DNA from: Marinomonas atlantica
GTDB taxonomy: Bacteria; Pseudomonadota; Gammaproteobacteria; Pseudomonadales; Marinomonadaceae
NCBI RefSeq assembly: GCF_001639725.1
Contig: NZ_LTAW01000003.1
Location: 310,001-374,000, forward strand
Direction: 5' to 3'
DNA: 64,000 nucleotides
The notes under the pieces were generated by a model. That model ran no database searches. It was given only the letters and a program-made list of their open reading frames with translations, and had not been told where the DNA came from. The translations under genes were made by a program, and so were the position numbers. Shown here piece by piece: positions 28,430 to 36,537 of the stretch. Position 1 is the first letter of the stretch; each line of letters starts with the position of its first letter.

Positions 28430-29389
28430 ATGACTACTCAGCAAAAGCGAGTTGTACAGGGTGAAAAACTTCGTGGTGCCGACAAAATGGCGCGTATTCC
28501 TGTAAAAGTTATCCCTACAGAAGAAATCCCGCGTAAACCTGACTGGTTGCGTGTGCGTATGCCGGCTTCACCAGAAATTGCACGTATTAAAAGTACCTTG
28601 CGTGAACATAAGTTAGCGTCTGTTTGCGAAGAGGCGAATTGTCCTAATCTAGGCGAATGTTTCTCCAACGGTACGGCTACCTTTATGATAATGGGTGATA
28701 TCTGTACTCGCCGCTGTCCTTTCTGTGATGTGGCACATGGTCGCCCGAATGCGTTAAGCCCAGATGAGCCGAAAGAATTAGCTGCTGCGATTCGTGATAT
28801 GCGACTGAAGTACGTCGTGATTACCTCGGTAGACCGTGATGATCTACGTGACGGTGGTGCTCAGCATTTTGTCGATTGTATTGATCACACGCGTGAACAA
28901 AGCCCATCGATTGAAATCGAAACACTGGTGCCCGATTTCCGTGGCCGTATGGACGTAGCGTTAGATATTCTTCAGGTGTCACCACCGGATGTCTTCAACC
29001 ACAACTTAGAATCGATCCCGCGTTTGTATCGTCAAGTGCGTCCCGGCTCAGATTATCAGTGGTCGCTCGATCTGTTGAAAAAATTCAAAGAGCGTTGCCC
29101 AGATGTTTCAACCAAGTCTGGCTTGATGGTAGGCATGGGCGAGACTTTCGAAGAAATCGTCGAAGTCATGAAAGACCTGCGTGCCCACAACGTTGACATG
29201 CTAACGATTGGTCAGTACTTGCAACCCTCAAAGCATCACTTCCCAATGGATCGATTTGTGCATCCAGAAGAGTTTGAGCGCTACGAGCAAGTCGCGAAAG
29301 AGCTTGGCTTTAAGCACGCAGCTTGTGGCCCATTGGTGCGTTCCTCTTACCATGCCGACAAACAAGCTCACGGTGAACGCGTTTCTTAA
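28430..29389 (+). CDS. lipA: Lipoyl synthase LipA
   Basis: Radical SAM enzyme inserting two sulfurs into protein-bound octanoyl groups. 319 residues. Auxiliary cluster cysteines Cys66, Cys71, Cys77 ([12 protein letters not shown]) and radical-SAM cysteines Cys92, Cys96, Cys99 (CTRRCPFC) are complete, as is the C-terminal RSSYHAD carrying the conserved Ser. Last gene of the proA-to-lipA run; a terminator follows 20 bases after the stop. Confidence 0.97.
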   Translation: MTTQQKRVVQGEKLRGADKMARIPVKVIPTEEIPRKPDWLRVRMPASPEIARIKSTLREHKLASVCEEANCPNLGECFSNGTATFMIMGDICTRRCPFCDVAHGRPNALSPDEPKELAAAIRDMRLKYVVITSVDRDDLRDGGAQHFVDCIDHTREQSPSIEIETLVPDFRGRMDVALDILQVSPPDVFNHNLESIPRLYRQVRPGSDYQWSLDLLKKFKERCPDVSTKSGLMVGMGETFEEIVEVMKDLRAHNVDMLTIGQYLQPSKHHFPMDRFVHPEEFERYEQVAKELGFKHAACGPLVRSSYHADKQAHGERVS

Positions 29390-29408
29390 AACCGTTTACT
29401 GGGTTTTT

Positions 29409-29442
29409 AAAGCGAGGTTGCGTATTGCGCCTCGCTTTTTTT
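29409..29442 (+). terminator. Rho-independent terminator of lipA
   Basis: AGCGAGG / CCTCGCT stem with a 12-base loop, followed by seven T residues. Confidence 0.85.
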
Positions 29443-29446
29443 ATGG

Positions 29447-29476
29447 AAAAAAGCCCACCTCATTCGAGGTGGGCTA
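29447..29476 (-). terminator. Strong minus-strand terminator with no annotated upstream gene
   Basis: Perfect 10-bp GC-rich stem AGCCCACCTC-ATTC-GAGGTGGGCT. The six A residues at 29447-29452 are a U-tract only when read on the minus strand, so it ends a minus-strand transcript coming from about 29480-29660. The only candidate is the micro-ORF at 29537-29635. Confidence 0.75.
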
Positions 29477-29491
29477 AAAGCTTTCCATATT

Positions 29492-29514
29492 GACGCTAAG
29501 GGGAAGCGTCAAAT
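29492..29514 (-). other. Hairpin between the micro-ORF and its terminator
   Basis: TTGACGCT / AGCGTCAA, a perfect 8-bp stem with a 7-base loop, in the 3' untranslated part of the proposed minus-strand transcript. It supports a structured short RNA. Confidence 0.4.
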
Positions 29515-29536
29515 TTATGACGGAGCTAATGTACAC

Positions 29537-29635
29537 TTAGAAGTCGTATTGGAGCACTTCCACGCCGAGACTTAGCTCATTATCCATAATCTCAGACGGT
29601 TTAAGTGTAGACAAAGAGCCGGATACTTGGTTCAT
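29537..29635 (-). CDS. Candidate micro-ORF with PqqA-like core (32 residues)
   Basis: ATG at 29635, TAA at 29537, translated by hand. The C-terminal part LSLGVEVLQYDF resembles the core of PqqA, the PQQ precursor peptide, whose members end in a pattern like L-R-L/I-G-L/F-E-V-T-x-Y; the Glu and Tyr that become PQQ, three residues apart, are both present. The N-terminal 20 residues are polar and unlike the short PqqA leader. It is followed by a hairpin and a strong terminator on the same strand. Against: no clear Shine-Dalgarno, no pqqBCDE nearby, and the alternative that the locus is a non-coding small RNA. No in-frame extension upstream (a TAA lies 6 bases before the ATG). Confidence 0.4.
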   Translation of the reverse strand: MNQVSGSLSTLKPSEIMDNELSLGVEVLQYDF

Positions 29636-29665
29636 TATTTATAGGGTAATTGGGAATCTAGATGT

Positions 29666-30544
29666 ATGGACAATAATTTTGTGTCGCCTTACTACGCCGT
29701 TAGTATAACGACTTCTCCATTGCGTGATGACATTATGTTTCGCGTTATGACAGAGAAAGTCATCGAGCTTGCTGCGGATCAAGAAGGTTTTTTGTACAGT
29801 GAATGGAGTGCTGAAGCGTGTTCTCAACTGATATTTTATTGGGCAACATTAGAGCAAGCGACCGCTTGGATGAATCATACGATGATGATCAGAACACTGT
29901 CGATTGGCGTGCAGTTTTGGTTTGATCGTTACAGTGTAAAGCTGATGGAAGTGCGAAAGGAGAAAGTAGTTGTGAACGGTAAAAGTTGGCAGGACAATGG
30001 TCGTTTTCCTGTCATCAAAACGGCGAGAGGTGTGTTGAAGCTTCTTGATGAAAGTGAGGCGCCTTTACTGAAAACCTATGTGAATGAGCAGCGCGAGCAT
30101 TTAGTCAGCTGGGAGCCTCAGCGTGGAGAAGATTACTACTCCGATGAAACCTGTCGTCTTCGGGTAAAAGAGATGCGTCGAGATTTTATCGAAGATAAGG
30201 GCTGTGTCTTGTGTTTACTTAACTCAGAGCAAGATCGCATGTTGGCCTACAGCAATTATTCACAGTTTGTTCGAGGGATTTCTCAGTCCTGTTTTTTAGG
30301 TTATAGCTTGGCGGAAGATATACAGGGTCAAGGGTATATGAATGAATGCCTCGAAGCGGGTATTCAGCACGTTTCTAAAGAGCTAAATATCGACAGAATA
30401 CAAGCGTGTTATATGCCTAGAAATCATAAAAGCGCTGCCGTGTTGGAGCGTTTAAAGTTTGAAAAAGAAGGTATTGCAAAGCATTATTTAAAGATCAATG
30501 GGCAATGGGAAGACCATGTGCTGACGGCTCTAACACTACGTTAA
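29666..30544 (+). CDS. Two-domain protein: ABM-like dimeric alpha-beta barrel plus RimJ-type GNAT acetyltransferase
   Basis: 292 residues. Residues about 6-98 look like an antibiotic-biosynthesis-monooxygenase (ABM) type barrel: EGFLYSEW, YWATLEQATAWMNH and a final beta-strand FWFDRYSVKLMEV. Residues about 115-292 are a GNAT acetyltransferase of the RimJ/RimL class: acetyl-CoA loop region GYSLAEDIQGQGYMNECLEAGIQ (approx. 210-232) and the C-terminal NHKSAAVLERLKFEKEGIAK. Substrate unknown. The fusion is unusual; each half is otherwise common. GGGA lies 10 bases before ATG 29666. Preceded by the lipA terminator and convergent with the next gene two bases later. Confidence 0.75.
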   Translation: MDNNFVSPYYAVSITTSPLRDDIMFRVMTEKVIELAADQEGFLYSEWSAEACSQLIFYWATLEQATAWMNHTMMIRTLSIGVQFWFDRYSVKLMEVRKEKVVVNGKSWQDNGRFPVIKTARGVLKLLDESEAPLLKTYVNEQREHLVSWEPQRGEDYYSDETCRLRVKEMRRDFIEDKGCVLCLLNSEQDRMLAYSNYSQFVRGISQSCFLGYSLAEDIQGQGYMNECLEAGIQHVSKELNIDRIQACYMPRNHKSAAVLERLKFEKEGIAKHYLKINGQWEDHVLTALTLR

Positions 30545-30546
30545 AA

Positions 30547-31218
30547 TCAACGAGCCCCCTTTAATTTTAAAATACGGCTGTGTTTAGGGTAGGGCGTGCT
30601 AACGCTTAAAAATGTAATGGGTTTATTTGCTTGATTAACTAAGCTGCGAGAGCGTCCTTGCTCAATGATGATTCCAGACTTAATAATGGTTTTTTGGCGC
30701 TCATCATCATAAATAATACTAAGTGAGTCATCATGATTGAGTGGCAGGATAAACTGTTCTGAATCTTTTAAATAATAAGCGGACTCGATATGGTTAGCTG
30801 GCAGCATAACCCACTCAATTTTCCCTAGAGTTTTGTTTTCGACTGTCCAATTGGTAATACCACTACCGAGTTCATGTTTATGCTCTGTACCACTGGCAAA
30901 GCGTTCGAATTTTTCTTTGTGACGTGACGTTTGATTGGTGAAAACAATGATAAATAACCGAGCGATCGGGGATACAGCCACACAACGTATGCTTTGATTA
31001 TGGGTGAGCCAAGCCGCTTGATTGGCTTTTAGAGTGGTTTCCTCGATAGAAGACTCTAAAAAGACTTGGCCATCCGTAACGGTCAATAAACTATCAAAAG
31101 GAAAGGCAAAATTGTGATTGGCATGCTCATTCATAGCAAGTTGGATTTCATAGACACGCATCCTATCCGAGTGATGTATGATGGTCTGCCAGCTGTCTTG
31201 TCCAAAAGTTGCTTTCAT
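30547..31218 (-). CDS. Cupin-like protein of unknown function
   Basis: 223 residues, soluble, no signal peptide. Pattern of short beta-strands with PFDSLLTVTDGQVFLES and KANQAAWLTHNQSIRCVAV suggests a cupin barrel in the N-terminal half like the sensor half of AraC-type regulators, but no HTH follows; the C-terminal half (about 120-215) may be a second cupin (HDDSLSIIYDDERQKTIIKSG). The metal-binding His motif is not evident. Convergent with the ABM-GNAT gene with only two bases between stops and no visible terminator. Function not known. Confidence 0.6.
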   Translation of the reverse strand: MKATFGQDSWQTIIHHSDRMRVYEIQLAMNEHANHNFAFPFDSLLTVTDGQVFLESSIEETTLKANQAAWLTHNQSIRCVAVSPIARLFIIVFTNQTSRHKEKFERFASGTEHKHELGSGITNWTVENKTLGKIEWVMLPANHIESAYYLKDSEQFILPLNHDDSLSIIYDDERQKTIIKSGIIIEQGRSRSLVNQANKPITFLSVSTPYPKHSRILKLKGAR

Positions 31219-31306
31219 AATGATCCGCTTACGATAGGCTCCGTTACTATTGAGTGTACATGCTAAAGAAAAAATCGACCAATAACTAATTCATTAAGGA
31301 CAACGG

Positions 31307-31335
31307 TTGCAGCGACAATAGTGCCTGATTATAGT
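31307..31335 (+). promoter_or_regulatory. parC promoter
   Basis: TTGCAG, 17-base spacer, TATAGT, a good sigma-70 match, about 70 bases before the parC start codon. Confidence 0.6.
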
Positions 31336-31408
31336 AGATGAAATTATTTAAGTTATCGAAATCTTTAGGCTTTTTGCTTAACGAATCGTTTAAGAAAGGA
31401 ATACGCTT

Positions 31409-33679
31409 TTGAGTGACACGACAGACTTTGAAGCCAATGAGACGCTTTCTCTCAAAGACTATACTGAGAAAGCGTACCTGAACTACTCCATGTATGTGAT
31501 TCTAGACCGTGCCCTGCCTCATATTGGTGATGGTCTTAAACCTGTGCAGCGACGTATTGTCTATGCCATGAGTGAGTTGGGTTTAAAAGCAACGGCGAAG
31601 TACAAAAAATCGGCTCGTACCGTTGGTGATGTATTAGGTAAGTTTCATCCGCACGGTGACAGCGCGTGTTATGAAGCCATGGTGTTAATGGCACAGCCTT
31701 TTTCTTACCGCTATCCGTTAGTAGATGGCCAAGGAAACTGGGGCGCACCGGATGACCCTAAATCGTTTGCTGCCATGCGTTACACTGAGTCACGCCTGTC
31801 AAAATACGCGGATGTATTACTAAGGGAAGTGAACCAAGGCACGGTCGATTGGATGCCTAATTTTGATGGTACGCTTAATGAGCCTGCGGTTCTGCCTGCT
31901 CGTTTACCCAATTTGCTACTCAACGGTACCACCGGTATTGCGGTGGGTATGGCAACCGATATTTTGCCGCATAACCTGCGTGAAGTGGGTCAAGCCTGTA
32001 TTCATATGTTGAAAAATCCGAAATCAAATTTGGATGATTTGCTTGAATTTGTACAAGGGCCTGATTTCCCGACCGGGGGGGAAATTATTACCCCGCGTGA
32101 TGACATACGTAAACTCTATGAAACGGGTAAAGGGCAAATTAAAGCCCGCGCTCGATACACTGTTGAAGAAGGTGAAATCGTTGTAAACGAGCTACCGCAT
32201 CAAGTATCTGGTAGTAAAGTGCTGGAGCAAATGGCGGCACAAATGCAGGCCAAAAAGCTACCAATGGTGGTGGATCTACGTGATGAATCGGATCATGAAA
32301 ATCCTACTCGGCTAGTCATCGTACCGAAATCTAATCGAGTTGATGTTGAAAGTGTCATGACGCATTTATTTGCGACGACGGATTTAGAAAAATCCTATCG
32401 TGTCAATATGAATGTGATTGGTTTAGATGGCTTGCCTCAAGTTAAACCGCTGGCAACGTTTATATCCGAGTGGTTGCGTTTTCGCATTGGTGTCGTGCGC
32501 AGGCGACTTGAGTTCCGTTTAGATAAAGTGCTGAAGCGTTTACATATTTTAGAGGGCTTACTGACCGCCTTTTTGAATATCGATGAAGTGATCGAGATTA
32601 TCCGCAGTGAAGACAAACCAAAACCTGTTCTTATGGAGCGTTTCAGCTTAACAGATACGCAAGCTGAAGCAATTTTGGAACTGAAATTACGTCATCTTGC
32701 CAAGCTTGAAGAAATGCGTATTCGTGGTGAGCAAGATGAACTAGAGAAAGAGCGTAAGCAACTTGAGGGGTATTTGGCCTCCGACGCTAAGTTGAAAAAA
32801 CTGATCATTGGTGAAATTGAAGAAGCAATTAACGATTTCGGAGATGACCGTCGTACACCTATTGTAGAGCGTAAAGAAGCACAAGCATTCAGTGAAGAGG
32901 ATTTGTTGTCAAACGATCCAATTACCGTAGTCCTGTCTAAACAAGGTTGGATTCGTGCTGCGAAGGGCCATGACATTGATGAGCGTGGATTAAGCTATAA
33001 ATCTGGCGATGAGTTTTTGCTTTCTACAAAAGGTCGCTCTAATCAGACGTTAGTATTGTTTGCGTCCAATGGGCGGACGTATTCCATTAAAGCCCATACC
33101 TTGCCATCGGCACGTGGTCAGGGGGAGCCGATAACAGGTCGTATCAGTTTAGAGAAAGATATACACATTGTTGCGGCAACATTGGATAATGATGAGGCTT
33201 ATTACTTAATTGCCTCTGATGCGGGTTATGGTTTTGTATCCAAGCTGGGTGATTTACATGCGAAAAACAAAGCAGGTAAGGCAACCTTAAGTTTGCCTGC
33301 TAACGCGCAAGTACTGCCACCAGTTAAGGTTCTCGACCCTGAAACAGCTAGGGCTGTAGTTGTTTCAAATGAAGGTAGAATGTTGGCCTTTAGCGTGGCG
33401 TCACTACCTCAGATGGCGAAGGGCAAAGGTAATAAAATGCTGAGTATTTCTTCGGCAAGAGCAAAAGAACGTGAGGAGTGGGTCTGCGCCATGAGTTCAA
33501 TCCAACCGGATGACTTGCTGATGGTGCACAGTGGCAAGCGTTTCATGTCTTTTGCGGAAAAAGAATTGGTAGACTACATTGGCGAGCGTGGACGCCGTGG
33601 GCTTAAATTACCAAGAGGGTTCCAGCGTGTCGATCTGCTGGAGATAAAAGTGGGTGAAGGCAAGTCGAGTGAGCTTTAA
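31409..33679 (+). CDS. parC: DNA topoisomerase IV subunit A
   Basis: Decatenating type IIA topoisomerase subunit. 756 residues with a TTG start at 31409; AAAGGA lies 8 bases before it and no ATG fits. The active-site Tyr is Tyr125 ([10 protein letters not shown]), and the quinolone region [10 protein letters not shown] has Ser85 and Glu89, corresponding to E. coli Ser80 and Glu84 (sensitive-type residues). The C-terminal domain is the shorter, broken beta-pinwheel of ParC and lacks a GyrA box. parE, its usual neighbour, is not adjacent here. Confidence 0.96.
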   Translation: MSDTTDFEANETLSLKDYTEKAYLNYSMYVILDRALPHIGDGLKPVQRRIVYAMSELGLKATAKYKKSARTVGDVLGKFHPHGDSACYEAMVLMAQPFSYRYPLVDGQGNWGAPDDPKSFAAMRYTESRLSKYADVLLREVNQGTVDWMPNFDGTLNEPAVLPARLPNLLLNGTTGIAVGMATDILPHNLREVGQACIHMLKNPKSNLDDLLEFVQGPDFPTGGEIITPRDDIRKLYETGKGQIKARARYTVEEGEIVVNELPHQVSGSKVLEQMAAQMQAKKLPMVVDLRDESDHENPTRLVIVPKSNRVDVESVMTHLFATTDLEKSYRVNMNVIGLDGLPQVKPLATFISEWLRFRIGVVRRRLEFRLDKVLKRLHILEGLLTAFLNIDEVIEIIRSEDKPKPVLMERFSLTDTQAEAILELKLRHLAKLEEMRIRGEQDELEKERKQLEGYLASDAKLKKLIIGEIEEAINDFGDDRRTPIVERKEAQAFSEEDLLSNDPITVVLSKQGWIRAAKGHDIDERGLSYKSGDEFLLSTKGRSNQTLVLFASNGRTYSIKAHTLPSARGQGEPITGRISLEKDIHIVAATLDNDEAYYLIASDAGYGFVSKLGDLHAKNKAGKATLSLPANAQVLPPVKVLDPETARAVVVSNEGRMLAFSVASLPQMAKGKGNKMLSISSARAKEREEWVCAMSSIQPDDLLMVHSGKRFMSFAEKELVDYIGERGRRGLKLPRGFQRVDLLEIKVGEGKSSEL

Positions 33680-33744
33680 GAAGCTGACACTAAATCTATT
33701 TAGCGCTACGGGTAAGTAGCCTTTACAACAAAGAGGGAAGCCCA

Positions 33745-34212
33745 ATGAAAGGCAGTCAAAAAGTAATCGATAGTTTAAATATGTTGCTAGAAAACGAGCT
33801 GGCGGCTATCGATCAATACTTTATCCATTCGCGAATGTATGATGATTGGGGACTTAGCAAACTGTATGAGCGCCTAAACCATGAAATGGATGAAGAAAAA
33901 GACCATTCTGATTGGTTGATTAAGCGAATTCTTTTCTTGGAAGGTGTTCCATGCATGACTAAGCGTCGTGAGTTGTTGGTGGGTACTGATGTACGATCAA
34001 TGATGAAAAATGACCTAACACTTGAACTTGAGGTTGTGACGTGTGCGCGTAATGTGATTGCTATTTGTGAGGAAGAAGGTGATTACCAGACGCGTGAAAT
34101 GCTTGAAAAGCTTCTGTACGACACAGAAGAAGATCACGTGTATTGGCTTGAAAAGCAACTACGTTTGATGGACACCATCGGTGAACAAAACTACATTCAA
34201 TCCCAGATGTAA
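33745..34212 (+). CDS. bfr: Bacterioferritin subunit with ferroxidase site, lacking the haem Met
   Basis: 155-residue four-helix ferritin subunit. The ferroxidase ligands can be followed: Glu18, Glu51, His54, Glu94, Glu128, His131 (the last two shifted by one relative to E. coli Bfr). Position 52, the axial haem Met in Bfr, is Lys here, so this subunit should oxidise iron but not bind haem. It pairs with the next gene, which shows the opposite pattern. AGAGGGAAG precedes the ATG. The 65-base gap after parC contains only a weak hairpin, so partial read-through is possible. Acts in the cytoplasm as part of a 24-mer iron store. Confidence 0.92.
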   Translation: MKGSQKVIDSLNMLLENELAAIDQYFIHSRMYDDWGLSKLYERLNHEMDEEKDHSDWLIKRILFLEGVPCMTKRRELLVGTDVRSMMKNDLTLELEVVTCARNVIAICEEEGDYQTREMLEKLLYDTEEDHVYWLEKQLRLMDTIGEQNYIQSQM

Positions 34213-34221
34213 GGAGCCTGC

Positions 34222-34707
34222 ATGAAAGGTGATCGCGAGGTAATAGCCAGCTTGAATAAGGTGTTGGCTAATGAGCTAGTTGGAATTAACCAATACTTCC
34301 TTCATGCTCGTATGTTCAAAGATCAGGGTTTTGATGTGCTTGATAAAGCAGATTACAAAACCTCGATCCAAAAAATGAAAAATGCGGATCGTTTGATCGA
34401 GCGTATTCTTTTCTTAGAGGGATTGCCTAATTTACAAGATTTAGGTCGTCTGCGAATTGGTGAAGATGCAGAAGAGATGATTGCTTCAAACATGGCATTT
34501 GAGTTAGCAACACTTCCTGATTTGCAGTCCGGTGTGAAAGCATGTGAAGAGAAGAAAGATTTTATGAGTCGCGAAGTGCTGGAGAAAATCCAGGATGAGC
34601 AGGAAGAGCAAATTGATTGGCTTGAAACTCAGCAAAATCTTATCAAAACGGCAGGTTTGCAAAACTACTTACAGTCGCAAATGGGTGAGTCTTCAATAGA
34701 TCATTAA
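34222..34707 (+). CDS. bfr: Bacterioferritin subunit with haem Met52, ferroxidase site broken
   Basis: 161 residues, closely like E. coli Bfr in sequence (RILFLEGLPNLQDLG). Met52, the haem ligand shared across the subunit dimer, is present, but ferroxidase ligands are replaced: Glu51 is Lys, His54 is Asn, and His130 is Gln; only Glu18, Glu94 and one of the later Glu residues remain. It is therefore expected to be the haem-binding, electron-transfer partner in a mixed 24-mer with the preceding subunit, as known for paired Bfr genes in Neisseria and others. Nine bases separate the genes, with AAGGAG before the ATG. Confidence 0.92.
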   Translation: MKGDREVIASLNKVLANELVGINQYFLHARMFKDQGFDVLDKADYKTSIQKMKNADRLIERILFLEGLPNLQDLGRLRIGEDAEEMIASNMAFELATLPDLQSGVKACEEKKDFMSREVLEKIQDEQEEQIDWLETQQNLIKTAGLQNYLQSQMGESSIDH

Positions 34708-34717
34708 TCTATTGAAG
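34691..34717. other. Intergenic hairpin at the bfr/bfd convergence
   Basis: Perfect 11-bp inverted repeat CTTCAATAGAT / ATCTATTGAAG with a 5-base loop, spanning the stop codon of the second bfr gene. No T-run, so it may protect the message end rather than terminate. Confidence 0.4.
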
Positions 34718-34719
34718 TA

Positions 34720-34917
34720 TTAAGCCACTTTAACGAGGAGCTCGTCTGCCAGCTTTAGGAGCTCCTCGTTAAGGATTCCCTTCACATCCTTACAGCACTT
34801 ACCGCATTGTTTTCCAAGATTGTACTCACTGTAAAGATCGCGCATCGTCGTAGCGCCATTGGCAATCGAGTTCTTAATAGCTTTATCAGAGACTGCGTTA
34901 CAAAGACATACATACAT
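34720..34917 (-). CDS. bfd: Bacterioferritin-associated ferredoxin Bfd
   Basis: 65-residue [2Fe-2S] protein that reduces the haem of bacterioferritin to release stored iron. The four cluster ligands are Cys4, Cys6, Cys38 and Cys41 (MYVCLC, QCGKCC), with the spacing of characterised Bfd. Convergent with the two bfr genes, whose product it would serve. Two Fur-box-like sequences lie upstream, fitting induction in low iron. The last codons contain a 14-bp inverted repeat, described separately. Confidence 0.95.
   Translation of the reverse strand: MYVCLCNAVSDKAIKNSIANGATTMRDLYSEYNLGKQCGKCCKDVKGILNEELLKLADELLVKVA
34730..34772 (-). repeat. Perfect 14-bp inverted repeat in the 3' end of bfd
   Basis: TTAACGAGGAGCTC and GAGCTCCTCGTTAA, 15 bases apart, encode the near-repeated NEELLKLADELL helix of Bfd. 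The RNA hairpin would be very stable and could cap the bfd transcript or the bfr transcript reading through from the other side. Confidence 0.6.
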
Positions 34918-34921
34918 AAAA

Positions 34922-34936
34922 TGAAAATCACTCTCA
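34922..34936 (-). promoter_or_regulatory. Probable Fur box next to the bfd start
   Basis: TGAAAATCACTCTCA, read as a 7-1-7 Fur site, matches the ideal TGATAATnATTATCA at about 11 of 14 positions. It lies 5 bases upstream of the bfd ATG, overlapping the ribosome-binding region. Confidence 0.5.
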
Positions 34937-34965
34937 ATTCGATTTATCTTCGATTCTATGTGGGA

Positions 34966-34980
34966 TGATAACTATTATCA
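34966..34980 (-). promoter_or_regulatory. Fur box upstream of bfd
   Basis: TGATAACTATTATCA is a 7-1-7 palindrome with one mismatch to the ideal Fur sequence. It lies about 50 bases upstream of bfd, where the promoter is expected. Confidence 0.75.
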
Positions 34981-35063
34981 ATAAAATAAAATCAATTTAG
35001 AGAGAGAATTTGATAGATTTTATTAAATTTGAGTTTTTTGGTATGTGCTGGATTTAAGAGGCA

Positions 35064-35090
35064 TAAAAAATGACGCCTAGGCGTCATTTT
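35064..35090 (-). terminator. Terminator overlapping the end of the DsbA-family gene
   Basis: On the minus strand AAAATGACGC-CTAG-GCGTCATTTT followed by more T. The last codons form the 5' arm and the TAG stop codon forms most of the loop. Confidence 0.8.
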
Positions 35091-35721
35091 CTTTATTGAT
35101 GTCCGTTAATATTTCGGCAAACGTCTCTGGTGGGTGAGCACCTTGAACCAAGTACTTTTCATTGACGATATAAGTGGGTACAGATTCAATCTGTAGTCTA
35201 TTCAAGCGCTCTATCTTCTCCTCAACCAATAACTCCGCTTCGCGAGACAGTGCGTCTTCGACGTCTTCATCTTGCAGTCCGACTTCTTTCGCAATTCTGC
35301 TCAAAACCGCTGCATCGCCAATGTTTTCACCTTTGGTAAAATAGGCGTAAAACAAAGCGGTCATCATAGGCGTTGCCAAACTCATACGGCTAGCTTGGGC
35401 GACAAATTGTTGGGCAAGTTTAGTGTTTGGAATAAGATCATCGTCAGTGAAGTTAAACTCTAATCCAGCTTCATAGCCTACATTCTGTAATGCGTGAGAT
35501 ACTTCGTTAAGCTTTTCTTGGCTGCCAAATTTTTGCCCTAAATACTGCGTACGTGATACACCAGCGTTTGGAATGTCAGGGTGTAGCTCAAATGGAAGCC
35601 AGTGAATATCAAAGCGAAAGTCATCGCCCAAGTGCTCAATAGCGGCTTTGAGGCGTGTGTAGCCTAGGTAACACCATGGGCATATTGGGTCAGCGACGAT
35701 ATCGATGGTTAAGTCGGCCAT
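35077..35721 (-). CDS. DsbA-family (FrnE-like) thioredoxin-fold oxidoreductase
   Basis: 214 residues. Thioredoxin fold with the active-site CPWC at Cys14-Cys17 directly after the first strand (IDIVADPICPWCYLG), a helical insertion in the middle, and the cis-Pro loop ESVPTYIVNEKYLVQGAHPPE near the C-terminus. This is the FrnE/2-hydroxychromene-2-carboxylate isomerase-like branch. There is no signal peptide, so it is cytoplasmic and more likely a disulfide reductase/isomerase or glutathione-linked enzyme than a periplasmic DsbA. Follows the Tag-like gene by 10 bases on the same strand, so the two probably form an operon. Confidence 0.85.
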   Translation of the reverse strand: MADLTIDIVADPICPWCYLGYTRLKAAIEHLGDDFRFDIHWLPFELHPDIPNAGVSRTQYLGQKFGSQEKLNEVSHALQNVGYEAGLEFNFTDDDLIPNTKLAQQFVAQASRMSLATPMMTALFYAYFTKGENIGDAAVLSRIAKEVGLQDEDVEDALSREAELLVEEKIERLNRLQIESVPTYIVNEKYLVQGAHPPETFAEILTDINKENDA

Positions 35722-35731
35722 GTTTTCTCCG

Positions 35732-36406
35732 TTAATTTACGCTAAAGGCGATGCACTGACTGATTTGACAGTAGGGCAGGCCTGATTGTTCGTGCCAGTG
35801 ATTGAATGCTTGTTGTGCTGCTTTAAGGGCGCTTTGTGTATCACGTCCCGTGGTGATGATCCCATGATTTCTCAGGTAACCTTCAACGTCTTTACTTAGT
35901 AAAAAGGTATCTTTACCCATAATACGAAGTGTATATGCGCCCGTGTTACCGCCTAAACGAGCACCTTGTTTTTTAAGGTACAGCCAAAGTTCGACAATGT
36001 TATTTTCTGGGAATTCGGCGATAAATTTTGCGAAAGAGCCGTGTTTGGCTTGTATTTCTGACATCATGATGGCGTTTTCGCGAATGGTCATGACTTTGCC
36101 AAAGTGACGAATGATTTTAGGGTCTTTGGCTTTCTCTTCCCACATTTCATCATGCATGAGTAACATCTTTTCAATGTCAAAGCCGAAAAATGCGTCTTCA
36201 AAGTTAGGCCATTTATTACTGACGACTTGCCAGTTCATGCCCGATTGAAACACTTTCTGCGTAAAAGCGGCTAACCAGCGATCGTCCCCTATTTTCATGA
36301 GTGCTTCAGTGGTTTTTGGGGTTGCGAGATTAGTCTGTAATAGCGCTTCGCTGTTAAATCTTGAAATGGCGCGATCGTAAATTAGATCGAAATGTTCGTA
36401 AGTCAC
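35732..36406 (-). CDS. Tag-like DNA-3-methyladenine glycosylase I family protein
   Basis: 224 residues of the helix-hairpin-helix Tag family: KVFQSGMNWQVVSNKWPNFEDAFFGFD aligns with the base-binding helix region of Tag, where the two tryptophans are recognisable, and KDPKIIRHFGKVMTIRENA with the NxRI-like segment. Compared with E. coli Tag it lacks the N-terminal Cys4/His17 zinc ligands, and the position of the catalytic-site Glu38 appears to be Lys. It is longer than Tag. It may be a base-excision glycosylase with altered specificity or a non-catalytic relative. First of a two-gene unit with the DsbA-family gene. Confidence 0.7.
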   Translation of the reverse strand: MTYEHFDLIYDRAISRFNSEALLQTNLATPKTTEALMKIGDDRWLAAFTQKVFQSGMNWQVVSNKWPNFEDAFFGFDIEKMLLMHDEMWEEKAKDPKIIRHFGKVMTIRENAIMMSEIQAKHGSFAKFIAEFPENNIVELWLYLKKQGARLGGNTGAYTLRIMGKDTFLLSKDVEGYLRNHGIITTGRDTQSALKAAQQAFNHWHEQSGLPYCQISQCIAFSVN

Positions 36407-36537
36407 ACTCTGCTCCTTATTTCATTGGCAAAGTGTATCATAGGTGATGCTATGCGGTTGATCCGTGGAATTTAATTCTTAAAGTAATAGGGGGGTATCG
36501 CGTATACTTTAGGGATAATGTATTGATAGGAAGTAAC

